64,000 bases of DNA, taken from contig NC_088303.1 in NCBI RefSeq assembly GCF_032854445.1, positions 7,695,501 through 7,759,500 on the forward strand, in the 5' to 3' direction. Under the pieces are notes generated by a model, which worked only from the letters and a program-made list of their open reading frames with translations, made no database searches and was not told the origin of the DNA. This DNA is from Liolophura sinensis (lineage: Eukaryota > Mollusca > Polyplacophora > Chitonida > Chitonidae). Every line of letters begins with the position of its first letter. Within the stretch, counting starts at the first letter, position 1. Below, piece after piece: positions 11,727 to 23,630 of this stretch. Made by a program: the position numbers and the translations under genes.

Positions 11727-14700
11727 TCAGACTCCCCATGAAACATGAACAGGGTCAAACTTAAACAAGTCCGGTTGACCTCTGTGGGACACGTTAGAAA
11801 ACTGTGATGTACTCCACTGGAATGGTGGTTGCTGATCAAAAGTAGGCCCACTGATAACGATCATCTCCATCATCTGGGACATGGCATAGTTTGTCAACTG
11901 AAGGCCATCAACGTTATATAATACATAAATCATCAAAGATTAAATAATACATAAATCATCAAAGATTATATAATAAATAAATCATTGGTGGTTACATAAT
12001 AAATGCCAGATGCTTCATTTCGTCAAGTCTTGGACGCCATGTAAATTTTAAGATACACTACATGTATATTTCACCTTAGTATAAGATACATACATAGATT
12101 TTGTTTTTTAGCAATGCCATATGGTTTCTGTAACCCGTGCCCATAAAATATAACCGATTGTCTGTAACCCTTAGACAGAGTCGATTTTGGTATTTCATGA
12201 AAACGAAGCCGTGGGTGGACAACAGAAACCCGGAGATGATACAGGCACAGGCACACAACTACACCTGTCTTCAGCTATATACTCTTCAAACACGGTTTAA
12301 TGCACCAATGCACAGGTGTATGTTCATTTGGCGCTTGCATCTCTAAACGATGGCTCTGAGTAAAATTCCCATTCAACAATTAAGCGCATTTTGTCGATAT
12401 TCCATTACTATGGCGTAGATGAAGCCGTCTCCGTTAATGTAATCTCGATTTTAGCCAGACTTATGTTTTCTGTTTGATACAAAACAACCAAACTGTAACA
12501 TGATGCAAAACTTGTTTTGGGCGGATGTTTGTATATGTTCTAATACGCAACCTGAATGGTCGTTACTATTGATCTCAGTTGTTACATTCTAGACCGTCCG
12601 GTCGTTCCTGGCATAGACGTATGATCATTTACCTTCATATCTATTCCACCGAAAGCACTGGAGCCCAGAGCACGAAGAGGATAAGTCCCGTTGGCGGGAT
12701 TCAGATCATTCCGCGCCGAGATAGAGTTGTCCCCGCTATACGGTGGCTCACACTGACACCGTGACAGGGGGTCATGTTGGAAGTCGTTATACCTGGCGGC
12801 CAAAAAAGTCATTGATGTTGGGAATCAGTAAACCTAATGATAAAAACGGTTAGCACTACATATGGTAGTAGTGGAAGTCGCTATAGGCTATCTGCATGAT
12901 GACGCACATCTGTATGACAGATGGGTCACAACAGAATTCGCAATAGGCTATCTGCATGATGACGGACATCAGTGAGACAGATGTTCTTAATGGAAGCCGT
13001 TATAGGCTGTCTGCATGATAACAGACATCAATGACAGATGGGTCATAATGGAAGTCGTTATAGGCTGTCTGCATGATGACGGACTACTTCAATACAACAG
13101 ATTGTCATAATGGAAGTCGTTATAGGTCATCTGCATGATGACAGATTCATGCATGAATACATGCATACATACATATATGTGGCAGAGCCCCAGGAAAACT
13201 CACCCTCCACGGTTAGGTACATGAATATAATAAAAGACTTACAGCAAAGAACGGACGTTGTTGGCAAATAGTCACACCAAACCAGTGAAATAAGACCTCT
13301 TCTCAGTTAACCTCAGTTAAGGTTTTATTCTAACCGTTTGGCTGCGGAGGTTAGCGTGCCAGAGAAGCACAATGATTTCGTTGCCTCTCACCAAAGTGGT
13401 CGTTGCTAGTTTAAGTCTAGCTCATGCTGTCTTCCTCTTCTGTCGTGTGTGGTAAAGTCTGTCAGCATCCTGCGGATGGCCGTGGGGGTTTACCCCTGGC
13501 TCTGTCCGGTTTCCTTTCATCATAATGCTAGCCGCCATTGTATAAGTGAAATATTCCTGAGTACGTCGTAAAACACCAAACTAACTATAAATATGTTAAT
13601 GCATAAATAGAAACAAATTTCACGCCCGCAAACACCATGGCATCAGGAGACGAACCAGCGAGAGCTTATCATATTGGCAACTTTAATGCTGGACCGGAGG
13701 CCGATCAGCTGTGATAAGAGCGGGGCTTTAGGAGAATGGTCCAGACAGGAAAGGTTCCTCGCAAGCATTTCAAGATTGAACAGGAGACAAGACAAGTCCG
13801 TTTACCTCATTAGTTTCATCATAGAGTGAACGTCCACTACCTTTCCCTGGTCACGGCGAAATATCCGTGCTCGTGGAGAATTGGAATAAGAAAAGAAATC
13901 TCCGTGTTTCTCTCGGAGAGCCTCTTTACCGCTCATATTATACACGTCCGGGAAAAACCTGCAGGTGAAATGTTGGTATGTGGCTCAAGTCAGACTGGTA
14001 GGTTTTGTTTATTTGTTTAGCTGATTGTTGCTGAACACCGTATCCTTTGACTATACGATGACCGTATATTGGCGAAATTATCAGCAGAGGTGATAATCAC
14101 TCACCTAGGGAGCAATTATTGCCCTTTTATTAAAAAGCTTCTTGTAGTTAATATGATACAGTATCGACCTAATACCCGGATGGTGAAATACGGTATACAC
14201 ATATAGAATATATGGCATATGTCAGAATTAAGTACACATAGAATACAACTCACGGTAAATTATAACTGGCCCAATACGAGTTCACCTTCAGCCATTGCGT
14301 CATATCTTCATATTCAACAAAGCCGCTGTAAAGAATGCAAAGAAAATGAGTAATTGTAAAAATATCAATCTTAAGTGCTACTATTATGATCTTATAGTTT
14401 GTGTATTCGTTCGAAGGTTAATCTGGTCGTATATATTTATTTATTTATTCATTTATTTGTTTATTTATCTATCAATTTATTTCTTTATTTGTTTGTTTAT
14501 TTATTTATTCATCTGACAGGTGTTTATGCTATCACTTAATAATGGATCGATATAGACAAACTCTGTATTAATTCATTGCATCTACACTCACGGTATTTGT
14601 TCTAAGACTATGAGAACACCACGATCTGGTAAAGGTCGATGTGGATGGAATTCTTTGTAGTCCACGATCATCCACTCGTTGTTATACCTGTAATGTCACA

Positions 14701-17700
14701 ACTTCTAAAGAAGAGAAGCATTTACAGTGCGCTAAATTGATGTGACTTTGAAGACTGCTTGAATATAAAATTGATACTTACTTTTTGGATTCGCATTCGA
14801 TGTCATCCATATTCTACTGATATGATAGCGGTGAAAACAGAGCTGGACAGATCTACCTTCAGTTTCCCCATAATTTTATCGACACAAATGTCAAACAGTT
14901 TCAGATTAAATCCAAACATAAAATCCCTTCACTCCCTGGTCTGTTCATTTCAAACGTCTGTAAGCTTGGTTGTTGTATGTAGTTGTCTTTAATACAAACA
15001 AAATATTTTTCAGTTAAATACCAGAACATATTTCGTGCAATTACAAGTTATACAGTTCCAAATCACTTAAAACTTTACAACGGTAGTTTTTTGACGGTGT
15101 ATTATTCCAATCACGCACGTGCCGCTGTTGAACTTCGCAAAGGTGTTGGCCCAATCCCTCGCGGTGTTAGATAAGCGATTGGCGACGACCGTACGTATGG
15201 CTTCCAACACCTGGCCAGACGACTTCACGTGCTGCCATAAAGTGGAGTTGTCGTTATCGATTGTCGTCTCCAATGACACCTTTAAAATAAATAAGCCATG
15301 TAAACGGTTGACAGAGCTCGCATGGCCGCATTCAAGCGCTTTTTGAAGACTGTATATCTTCCACCAACACCGTGTGCATATCTATACATTGCGATTGAGA
15401 AAGTTCATCGGTAACATGGTTTACGCGGGGTGCTCTACTTTCCTCCATCAATAAAACTGACGGGCATCGTAAAAATGAAAAAGTGTAAAGCAACAAAAAA
15501 GAATTAAATAAAGAACACTATGACGATTCAGGGATAGATGGAATTTTTGAGGGATAAAACATTTACCAGTCCTGAAGACATGATGTAAAAATCATCGGTG
15601 GAAATTAACGTTCCAGGGTATGACGAGAACGACACAGCTTTTCCCGGTATAACGCCTGAATGACAGAATGAAATTCAATTTCAAAAAAAGAATAAGTAGA
15701 TCTAACTTGATCTGATTGATGTTTAACGCCATACTCAAATTATTTCTAAATGATACCAATTCGGTGAGGCTTATGGCTGGCGTAAAAATGTACCCTTTGT
15801 GTCTGACTAAACTTCGATCTTGCAAGAAAAGTGTATTTCCTGTACCTTAGATGAATCAAGGGAACAAGAATACCGCTAAAAATTAAGAGTTGTGCGACGT
15901 TGTTCGTAACTTTGTTAAATTTTAATTTTGGAGAGCGCATGATGTCCAAGCTGGAAAAAGCAGTGTTATCTTGTTTGATATATTTGGACCTCGTTTTCAA
16001 ATTTCCTTAATAAACCAGTGTCTTGTTCCTTTAAGAAAAACAAACTTGAAAGTGTGTGATAAGTGCGTGATGCATGTGGATGAATGATCATGGCTAACCG
16101 CCACTTCGTGACGAATGATACATGTGTAATGCTTTTGGTATGGATGTGTTATAAGTGTGCGATAAGTGCGTGATGCATGTGAATGAATGATCATGGCTGA
16201 CCGCCACTTCGTGACGAATGATGCTTGTGTAATGCTTTTGGTATGGATGTGTTATAAGTGTGCGATAAGTGCGTGATGCATGTGAATGAATGATCATGGT
16301 TAACCGCCACTTCGTGACGAATGATGCTTGTGTAATGCTTTTGGTATGGATCTGTTATAAGTGTGTGATAAGTGCGTGATGCTTGTGAATGAATGATCAT
16401 GGCTGACCGCCACTTTGTGACGAATGATACATGTATAATGCTTTTGGTATGTATGTGTTATAAGTGTGTGATAAGTGCGTGATGCATGTGAATGAGTGAT
16501 CATGGCTTACCGCCATTTCCGGAGTACAGCAGCCATCTCTTAACGAATGATGCCTGTGTAATGCTTTTGGTATGGCTGTGTGATATAAAGCGTGCTTTGC
16601 GCGAAACAATAATTAATCAAGGTGCGTTTAAAGTGCAAGCACATCCTACACACACACAGCTGAACTCGATTCAAACACGTAATAATTGTATGCGGTCGAG
16701 CTTAATAGCGAGGAAATGTCATACGCGCACACACATGACCAGAAATCATAAAATTTCACGATCATGTAAATCTCATGACGTCTATGATATTTTATATAAT
16801 TGCATAACCAAGGCGCTTTGTTCCACAACGTGATCGTGTACACTATCCTAGCAAGAGGTTATGCCTGAAAACCTGACAAACTTAAAATATTGTCTTTCTC
16901 AGAAATTACGTTTTGATTCGCAGGGCTGTACGTGCTGAAACTAACTATTTTGGTACTATATTTTCAAACCATATGTCGACTTGTGACAAAATAAAACTAG
17001 GGTTAGGCTTTTGATTATACAGTGAAACTCACCAGAGCGTGTGTTTGCCCCAAAAGACAAGTCATACTTTTTAATGATCCGAAGCATGGTTTTGTAACTT
17101 GACCATGTGTCATGTGCCACCAAAATGTCCTCGTTGCCTGGCAACAGTTTGATCAAAGCAGAACATTTCTCGCCTCCGAAAATGTGGTTCATGTTCTCTT
17201 TGTGAAGAACGTTTTCCAGGTCATAGACATCATCCTGTATCTGAAGAAATCTGAAAATTGAGAACGAATATTTGTTGTACAATGAGACTTAAAAGATGTC
17301 ACAGCTCAAGCGCCTGGCAGTCGCTCAGAGCCCGCGTTTTAACCATTTTAGCCAGCGAGCCAGCGCTTTAACCATTTGAGCCAGCGAGCCAGCGCTTTGA
17401 CCAGTTGAGCCAACGAGCCAGGGGCCACTTCCACAAAACTTCGTAAATCAGTATTTCGTAACTTTTCCCTTAAATGACGTCGCCTTAAGGCACTATAACC
17501 CAGACAACGTCTTATACAAAAAAAAATCACGAGAAACTTAACTTTGTGAAGTTTTGTGAAAGTGGCCCCAGAGCTTTAATCGTGTGAGCCGACGATGAAG
17601 CATGGACATAAGGCATTAAATTTTAAGCTCGAATAAGTCTCTCTTGCTATATAGTAAGATAGACATAAAAACAGGCCTGTTAACAGAATCAGGTTGACCC

Positions 17701-19440
17701 ACTGAACAGCTTGTTAGTATAATAGATAAAGTTTATAGTAGTACTTACAACAGGCCCAGTGGATCAGCCACTGTGAAGGTAGGGGGTGAAGTTGTATTCC
17801 GATATCCGTCAGTCATGCCATTCACTTGTATCAAAAACAGACTGACCTGTTAATTTTTAGAAGAAAAAAAAGACGAATAAGTTGGAACAGGGTTTTACAA
17901 ACATAACAAAGGGATTTACAGACATAATTTTTACAGTTCAGTTTCAAAGAGCTGTTCCAGGAATAGTACAGACACCAGCATATTGTAAAAAATAAGGGTA
18001 AAAAAAATCTCAATATTTTCTAACAATGTTGGCATAAAAAAGAAACTGTGGTGTTCCACTAGTCCATAAACATGGTGATGTTATCAAAAAGTGAATATTT
18101 CACCACTTAAATACCGGTACATGATATTGAAAAATCTTAATGTGATACACGAGTAGTGTAAACTCTGAAAAAGGAAAGGCTCGTTTTCGGCAGTGTATTT
18201 TGCCATCATCCGGAGAATTGTTTCTTATAATCTTTTAATTTGTGTTTAGCGCCATACATTTATACGATGACGAACATGTTTGTGGGCGGAGAAAAACACA
18301 ATTTGACAACCATACCTGGTGCCAATACGGACTTTCCACGTTTTTCTCTATTGCGTTTTTCATCCATCGCAGGTTTTGCTCCAGAAAGATTCGAAGTCTC
18401 CTGCAGTACGGCGTCGGTGGACTGCTGCAATATCCATGCGCGGTGTTTGCCCAGTGGTCAGAAATGAGATTTTTCGTAAGGTATCCCTCCGCCCATCCGG
18501 CGGCATACGCCTGTATGTCGTCAGGATAACTTCCGCTAGTCTGGATCTCCAGAGAGGAGAACCTGAACATACGATCATTTGAATAACACAATAAGGGAAT
18601 GAAATAATATAATATAATAATATATATTTATATGAAGGAAACAACATTGTCATCAGTGCCTATGCACTGGCCCATGCCATAATGTGAATCAGATTTCGTC
18701 TTCCTGTGCCAGATTCGCCAAAGTAAGTAAATCAGGTAACAACATTAAAATTAATAATTCCATTGACAACGTCATTCACTAGAAGTCTTACGAAACAGGT
18801 GTACGTAGTTTTGTGACATTGGACAGTTGGGAAGTCTTCTATGTCATACTTTTTAAAACAATTTAACCAATTTCAAGCTATCATAGCACTAAAATAAAGC
18901 CAGTTGGGACACATACACTATCTGTATATATCGGTAAGCTCTCATTTGTGAGAGAATGAAACTGATAATTTGTAAAAGTTAATGATTTATGCCATTCTGA
19001 GATAATAGCAAACATTCGATAGCCTTTTTAAATCGGTACTTGTTTTAACAATCAAATAACCTTATGGTTAAGTGTTAAGAAAATCAAATAACCCTATGGT
19101 TAAGTGTAAAGATACTTTCTGTGCCTGTCTGGAGTAATAACCCTATGGTTAAGTGTTAAGATACTATCTGTGCCTATCTGGAGTAAGGTATCCAAGCACA
19201 AGTCTACATACTCAACACTTACCCCGTCTCCTGTATGGTATTGTTAAAGACAGCATGGGCTACATACACATCCAGCTTCCCCTGTGAAGCTGTGAACGAT
19301 CTGCTTACTGGATTGTAAAGCACATAAATCTCGTCCGCACAAACTTGAGGGCAGCCAGAAATTAGCACGGTCAACACTATAATAATATTCCACTGAATAT
19401 ACATGTTCTCAGCTATACTTTCTGTCTGTCTTTCCGCCAT
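11727..19440 (-). CDS. Phospholipase B-like protein, complete 11-exon gene
   Basis: Exons (minus, 5' to 3'): 19440-19223, 18562-18316, 17846-17749, 17250-17033, 15655-15567, 15279-15119, 14687-14592, 14325-14254, 13958-13806, 12792-12633, 11897-11727. All introns are GT-AG and all phases join, giving 560 codons plus TGA; family members are about 550-590 aa. Family motifs appear in order: GWAEGYLT (exon 2), DPLG (exon 3), [10 protein letters not shown] (exon 4), FSSYPGTL (exon 5), VTLETTI-like VSLETTI and FNSGT (exon 6), [11 protein letters not shown] (exon 7), YWASYN (exon 8), PRARIFRRD (exon 9), [10 protein letters not shown] and [11 protein letters not shown] (exon 10), [16 protein letters not shown] (exon 11). 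Cys217 in KCSALI aligns with the N-terminal nucleophile exposed by autocleavage in PLBD1/PLBD2. The first Met is followed by a second at codon 13 (19404) that gives a cleaner signal peptide (hydrophobic [11 protein letters not shown], cleavage near VCA/DE), so Met13 may be the true start. Expected role: secreted or lysosomal amidase/phospholipid deacylase (Drosophila lama, vertebrate PLBD1/2). Assignment to PLBD1 versus PLBD2 is not resolved. Confidence 0.95.
12860..13155. repeat. ~60-bp minisatellite in PLBD intron
   Basis: About five degenerate copies of a unit with GGAAGTCGTTATAGGCTATC, TGCATGATGACGGACATC and CAGATGGGTCATAAT. It lies in the intron between exons 9 and 10. Confidence 0.8.
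13334..13595 (+). mobile_element. SINE, near full length, in PLBD intron
   Basis: tRNA-like head (GGCTGCGGAGGTTAGCGTGC), body with CTGCGGATGGCCGTGGG, and tail TAAGTGAAATATTCCTGAGT followed by an A-rich end. Inserted antisense to the host gene. Confidence 0.8.
14428..14515. repeat. TTTA-rich simple repeat
   Basis: Degenerate (TTTA)n/(TTTG)n tract in the intron between PLBD exons 7 and 8. Confidence 0.9.
16035..16590. repeat. 103-bp minisatellite, about 5.5 copies
   Basis: Unit contains GTGATGCATGTGAATGAATG, ATCATGGCTGACCGCCACTT and AATGCTTTTGGTATGGATGT. Equivalent positions recur every 103 bp (for example 16194, 16297, 16400, 16503). The last unit is diverged. It sits in the intron between PLBD exons 4 and 5; short overlapping minus-strand frames are repeat artefacts. 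Confidence 0.9.
17330..17420. repeat. ~30-bp minisatellite, three copies
   Basis: Repeats of GAGCCAGCGAGCCAGCGCTT directly 5' of the MITE in the PLBD intron between exons 3 and 4. Confidence 0.75.
17421..17569. mobile_element. MITE with GGGGCCACTT terminal inverted repeats
   Basis: A 149-bp element whose ends are inverted repeats: left GGGGCCACTTCCACAAAACT, right AGTTTTGTGAAAGTGGCCCC. One mismatch in the first 20 bases; similarity continues for several more. It has no coding capacity. The target-site duplication is not obvious (at most AG). Confidence 0.8.
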
Positions 19441-19560
19441 GTTAAAAAAAGATAAACTTTTATCCTATCTTGAGATATCTTTTCGTATCTTCGTTATCAC
19501 TGATATAAGATATCGCCCTCACGAAACTGTCTAAGTTTAACGCGGTCAAAAAAGATAAGG
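19441..19560 (-). promoter_or_regulatory. GATA-motif cluster upstream of PLBD start
   Basis: Within 114 bp directly upstream of the first Met there are eleven GATA/TATC cores (starts 19451, 19461, 19466, 19473, 19475, 19486, 19495, 19502, 19509, 19511, 19554). Several have the preferred AGATAA or CTATCT context. About one would be expected by chance. Interpreted as a GATA-factor-responsive promoter or enhancer; function is inferred. Confidence 0.6.
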
Positions 19561-19790
19561 TTTCTGGGACAAGGTGCAGATATTTTGGTTCTTTCGTTAG
19601 ATGCTACACTAATCAGTGTAGCTCAGGGCTCCTCTGTCTTCGGCTAAATATAACATGTTGGCAAGTTCATCAAAGGTTTACATCTGCTCTCATGAATCTT
19701 GCGATTTTGCTTCAGTGAAATCATTCGAGACAGCTTCCAAATCTAGCTGGGTTCATGTTAAGATGTAAATCCTACCTGACCACTTCCAAG
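19561..19790. other. PLBD upstream flank
   Basis: Unique sequence between the GATA cluster and the 43-bp array. No TATA box is clearly placed. Confidence 0.4.
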
Positions 19791-19794
19791 GTTA

Positions 19795-22080
19795 GATCTC
19801 ACCGTCTGTAGTATTACCACGTCTAAGTTTGTAACTACATCAGACAGTTTGTAGTATGACACTGTCCAAGTTTGTAACTAGATCAGACAGTTTGTAGTAT
19901 GACTATATCCAAGTTTGTTACTACATCAGACAGTTTGTAGTATGACACTGTCCAAGTTTGTAACTAGATCAGACAGTTTGTAGTATGACTATGTCTAAGT
20001 TTGTAACTACACCAGACAGTTTGTAGTATGACACTGTCCAAGTTTGTAACTAGATCAGACAGTTTGTAGTATGACTATGTCTAAGTTTGTAACTACACCA
20101 GACAGTTTGTAGTATGACACTGTCCAAGTTTGTAACTAGATCAGACAGTTTGTAGTATGACTATGTCTAAGTTTGTAACTACACCAGACAGTTTGTAGTA
20201 TGACTATATCCAAGTTTGTTACTACATCAGACAGTTTGTAGTATGACACTGTCCAAGTTTGTAACTAGATCAGACAGTTTGTAGTATGACTATGTCTATC
20301 CAGCAGCCTGTGGCATGACCAAGTCCAAGGTTAGATCTTACAGTCTGTAGTACTATCACGTCCAAGTTTGTAACTAGATCAGACAGTTTGTAGTAAAAGA
20401 CTGTCTAGATTTGTAACTAGATCAGACAGTTTGTAGTATGACTATGTCTATCCAGCAGCCTGTGGCATGACCAAGTCCAAGGTTAGATCTCACAGTCTGT
20501 AGTACTATCACGTCCAAGTTTGTAACTAGATCAGACAGTTTGTAGTATAAGACTGTCTAGATTTGTAACTAGATCAGACAGTTTGTAGTATGACTATGTC
20601 TATCCAGCAGCCTGTGGCATGACCAAGTCCAAGGTTAGATCTCACGGTCTGTAGTATTACCACGTCTAAGTTTGTAACTACATCAGACAGTTTGTAGTAT
20701 GGCTATATCCAAGCTTGTTACTACATCAGATAGTTTGTAGTATGACACTGTCCAAGTTTGTAGCTAGATCAGACAGTTTGTAGTATGACTATGTCTAAGT
20801 TTGTAACTACACCAGACAGTTTGTAGTATGACACTGTCCAAGTTTGTAACTAGATCAGACAGTTTGTAGTATAAGACTGTCCAGATTTGTAACTAGATCA
20901 GACAGTTTGTAGTATAAGACTGTCCAGATTTGTAACTAGATCAGACAGTTTGTAGTATGACACTGTCCAAGTTTGTAACTAGATCAGACAGTTTGTAGTA
21001 TAAGACTGTCCAGATTTGTGACTAGATCAGACAGTTTGTAGTATGACTATGTCTATCCAGCAGCCTGTGGCATGACCAAGTCCAAGGTTAGATCTCACAG
21101 TCTGTAGTACTATCACGTCCAAGTTTGTAACTAGATCAGACAGTTTGTAGTATAAGACTGTCTAGATTTGTAACTAGATCAGACAGTTTGTAGTATGACT
21201 ATGTCTATCCAGCAGCCTGTGGCATGACCAAGTCCAAGGTTAGATCTCACAGTCTGTAGTACTATCACGTCCAAGTTTGTAACTAGATCAGACAGTTTGT
21301 AGTATGACTATATCTAAGTTTGTAACTACATCAGACAGTTTGTAGTATGACACTGTCCAAGTCTGTAACTAGATCAGACAGTTTGTAGTATAAGACTGTC
21401 CAGATTTGTAACTAGATCAGACAGTTTGTAGTATGACACTGTCCAAGTTTGTAACTAGATCAGACAGTTTGTAGTATGACACTGTCCAAGTTTGTAACTA
21501 GATCAGACAGTTTGTAGTAAAAGACTGTCTAGATTTGTAACTAAATCAGACAGTTTGTAGTATGACTATGTCTATCCAGCAGCCTGTGGCATGACCAAGT
21601 CCAAGGTTAGATCTCACAGTCTGTAGTACTATCACGTCCAAGTTTGTAACTAGATCAGACAGTTTGTAGTATAAGACTGTCCAGATTTGTAACTAGATCA
21701 GACAGTTTGTAGTATGACTATGTCTATCCAGCAGCCTTCGGCATGACCAAGTCCAAGGTTAGATCTTACAGTCTGTAGTACTATCACGTCCAAGTTTGTA
21801 ACTAGATCAGACAGTTTGTAGTATAAGACTGTCTAGATTTGTAACTAGATCAGACAGTTTGTAGTATGACTATGTCTATCCAGCAGCCTGTGGCATGACC
21901 AAGTCCAAGGTTAGATCTCACAGTCTGTAGTACTATCACGTCCAAGTTTGTAACTAGATCAGACAGTTTGTAGTATAAGACTGTCCAGATTTGTAACTAG
22001 ATCAGACAGTTTGTAGTATGACTATGTCTGATCTAGTCACAAAATTGGACGTAGTCATACTACACCATGTCTGACCTAGC
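19795..22080. repeat. 43-bp satellite with 152-bp higher-order repeat
   Basis: Basic 43-bp unit: AGTTTGTAACTAGATCAGAC followed by AGTTTGTAGTATGACACTGTCC. A higher-order unit of 152 bp (43+43+29+37 bp, the 29-mer starting ATCCAGCAGCCTGTGGCATG) recurs with CCAGCAG at 20300, 20452, 20604, 21057, 21209, 21576, 21728 and 21880, each neighbouring pair 152 bp apart. At about 22027 the array inverts orientation for roughly two units, then returns to forward orientation in diverged form up to about 22200. Confidence 0.95.
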
Positions 22081-22199
22081 TACAAACTTGGACATAACTG
22101 TAGTACGACTACGTTTAATTTTTAACTACATGTGGATCAGACAGGCTGTAGTATGACCACGTCCAAATTTGTAATGAGATCACATGCTGTAGTAAGGCT

Positions 22200-23310
22200 A
22201 CATTCAAAGGACCTGGTACGGTAAGGCACAAGGCAAATTTCAAAATGCCAGTACGGTAATTTCCGAATCAGAAGAAGAAAACTTGGTCGAGGCACCCATA
22301 AAACTTATATGGCCATAAAATAGATGGTTGCCTAGTACTAACCTGCCAAAACTGCATTCTCGATCTAAAATACCGATCTTTTGTTCAGGGCACTGTGTTT
22401 TCAATTTACAGTATAAAGATCAACGATAACCTGAAAAATATTTCCACTGAAACTTCCATGTATGCATTTATACGTACTGTAAATGTTTCGTAAACTTTAT
22501 AATCTCATCAGATTTGCCATAGTTTTGAATCTGCATTTCTGCCTAGTCTGTACGGCATCTTTCATAGTACAGCGAACTCACACTGGAGAATAGGTAGGAC
22601 CTCAAGGAAGACTAAGTTTCTCTGTAGTTCTTTTTTTATTTGAAAACATACTTTTGTCTCTGTAAAGAAATAGGCCGTCTTGCATTATATATGTGTTATC
22701 AAGAATTAGAATAGATAATTCTTAAGGTGTGGTATATGCAACTTGTGGCAAGTACATGTATAGCGAAATGATACGTGAATTCTGATTGGGAATACGTCGT
22801 CGTTTTTCATTAACATTACCGTGTTACGCGTAGCGGAATTAAAAGCATGATAGTTACATCTTTTAAATATTTATTTGATTGATTGGTTCATAACAGCATG
22901 CTCAATAATGTTTATGAAAGTTACATTTGTGGAGCAGTGATTTTCCCTACTGTAAAGTGTCTAATGCAAAAAAAAAGATATTTAAGTGTGACTGGAGCAG
23001 GCTGCCATTTCTCCATTTTATAACCTATACAGCGCTTCGTTGCTTGTTTGGAGCTTTAAACGTCGCGTGCTTGCCATATAACAGGAAAAGAAGAGTAAAA
23101 CAAAACTAAGAAAAGAAGTGGCCTTGCGAGTGTGTCAGCAGCTGTCACTCAGAGCTATAGTCAATTTCGCTTCTTCACGTACACAGCTCCTTGTATTGTG
23201 AATCGTATTTAATTCGAGCATGCTCTGAAGTGACCTCAGCCACATTCAAGTGGTTGTAGCAACAACCAACCAACCAGTCTGTCTCATGAAAACCACTCAC
23301 TTGCACCGAG
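22200..23310. other. No supported gene
   Basis: Unique sequence between the satellite array and the secreted-protein locus. Open frames such as 22927-23109 lack any recognised domain. Confidence 0.4.
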
Positions 23311-23317
23311 CCAGACA

Positions 23318-23449
23318 CATTAAAGTTGAAAGTCTGTGAAATTGTATTCACTTTAATTTCTTGGGCGGAAACTATCACCGAGCAGTCGCCCTGAACCCAA
23401 AGGAACCAAATAGACAGAGCAGGGTAATGCGGAAGGATGTGCTACTCAT
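23318..23449 (-). pseudogene. Possible first exon of a second secreted protein, frame broken
   Basis: An ATG at 23449 starts a hydrophobic signal-like stretch (MSSTSFRITLLCLFGSFGF), which hits a stop within 26 codons. In the next frame a good secreted-type continuation, QGDCSVIVSAQEIKVN, runs to a donor-like CAA/GTGAGT near 23310. A single-base indel would explain the switch. It sits about 130 bp downstream of the poly(A) signal of the Cys-rich gene, on the same strand. No further exons were recognised, so this is tentative; the equivalent position for copy B falls at the assembly gap. Confidence 0.25.
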
Positions 23450-23583
23450 CCACTGAAAGGGACACTTCTTCATGCTGTGCAAAATAAATAGAGTGATAAA
23501 ATCTGGCGAACAAATACTTTAATCCTGCACTAAACCTCGACAAAAGAAAAAACATCAAGTCAAGTGTATGTTGTTTGTCCATT

Positions 23584-23589
23584 TTTATT
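23584..23589 (-). terminator. Poly(A) signal of Cys-rich gene copy A
   Basis: AATAAA on the minus strand, about 41 bases after the TAA stop. Copy B has the same signal near 28632. Confidence 0.7.
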
Positions 23590-23630
23590 GAACATGATTT
23601 CAGGACATTAGGCCCGTATTCTCCCTTGTT

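Noticed and set aside
18240-18582. Plus-strand frames across 18240-18582
   Set aside because: They are antisense to PLBD exon 2, whose minus-strand product matches the family.
19795-22080. Regularly spaced repeats resembling a CRISPR array
   Set aside because: Units are contiguous tandem copies without unique spacers and lie in intron-rich eukaryotic DNA.
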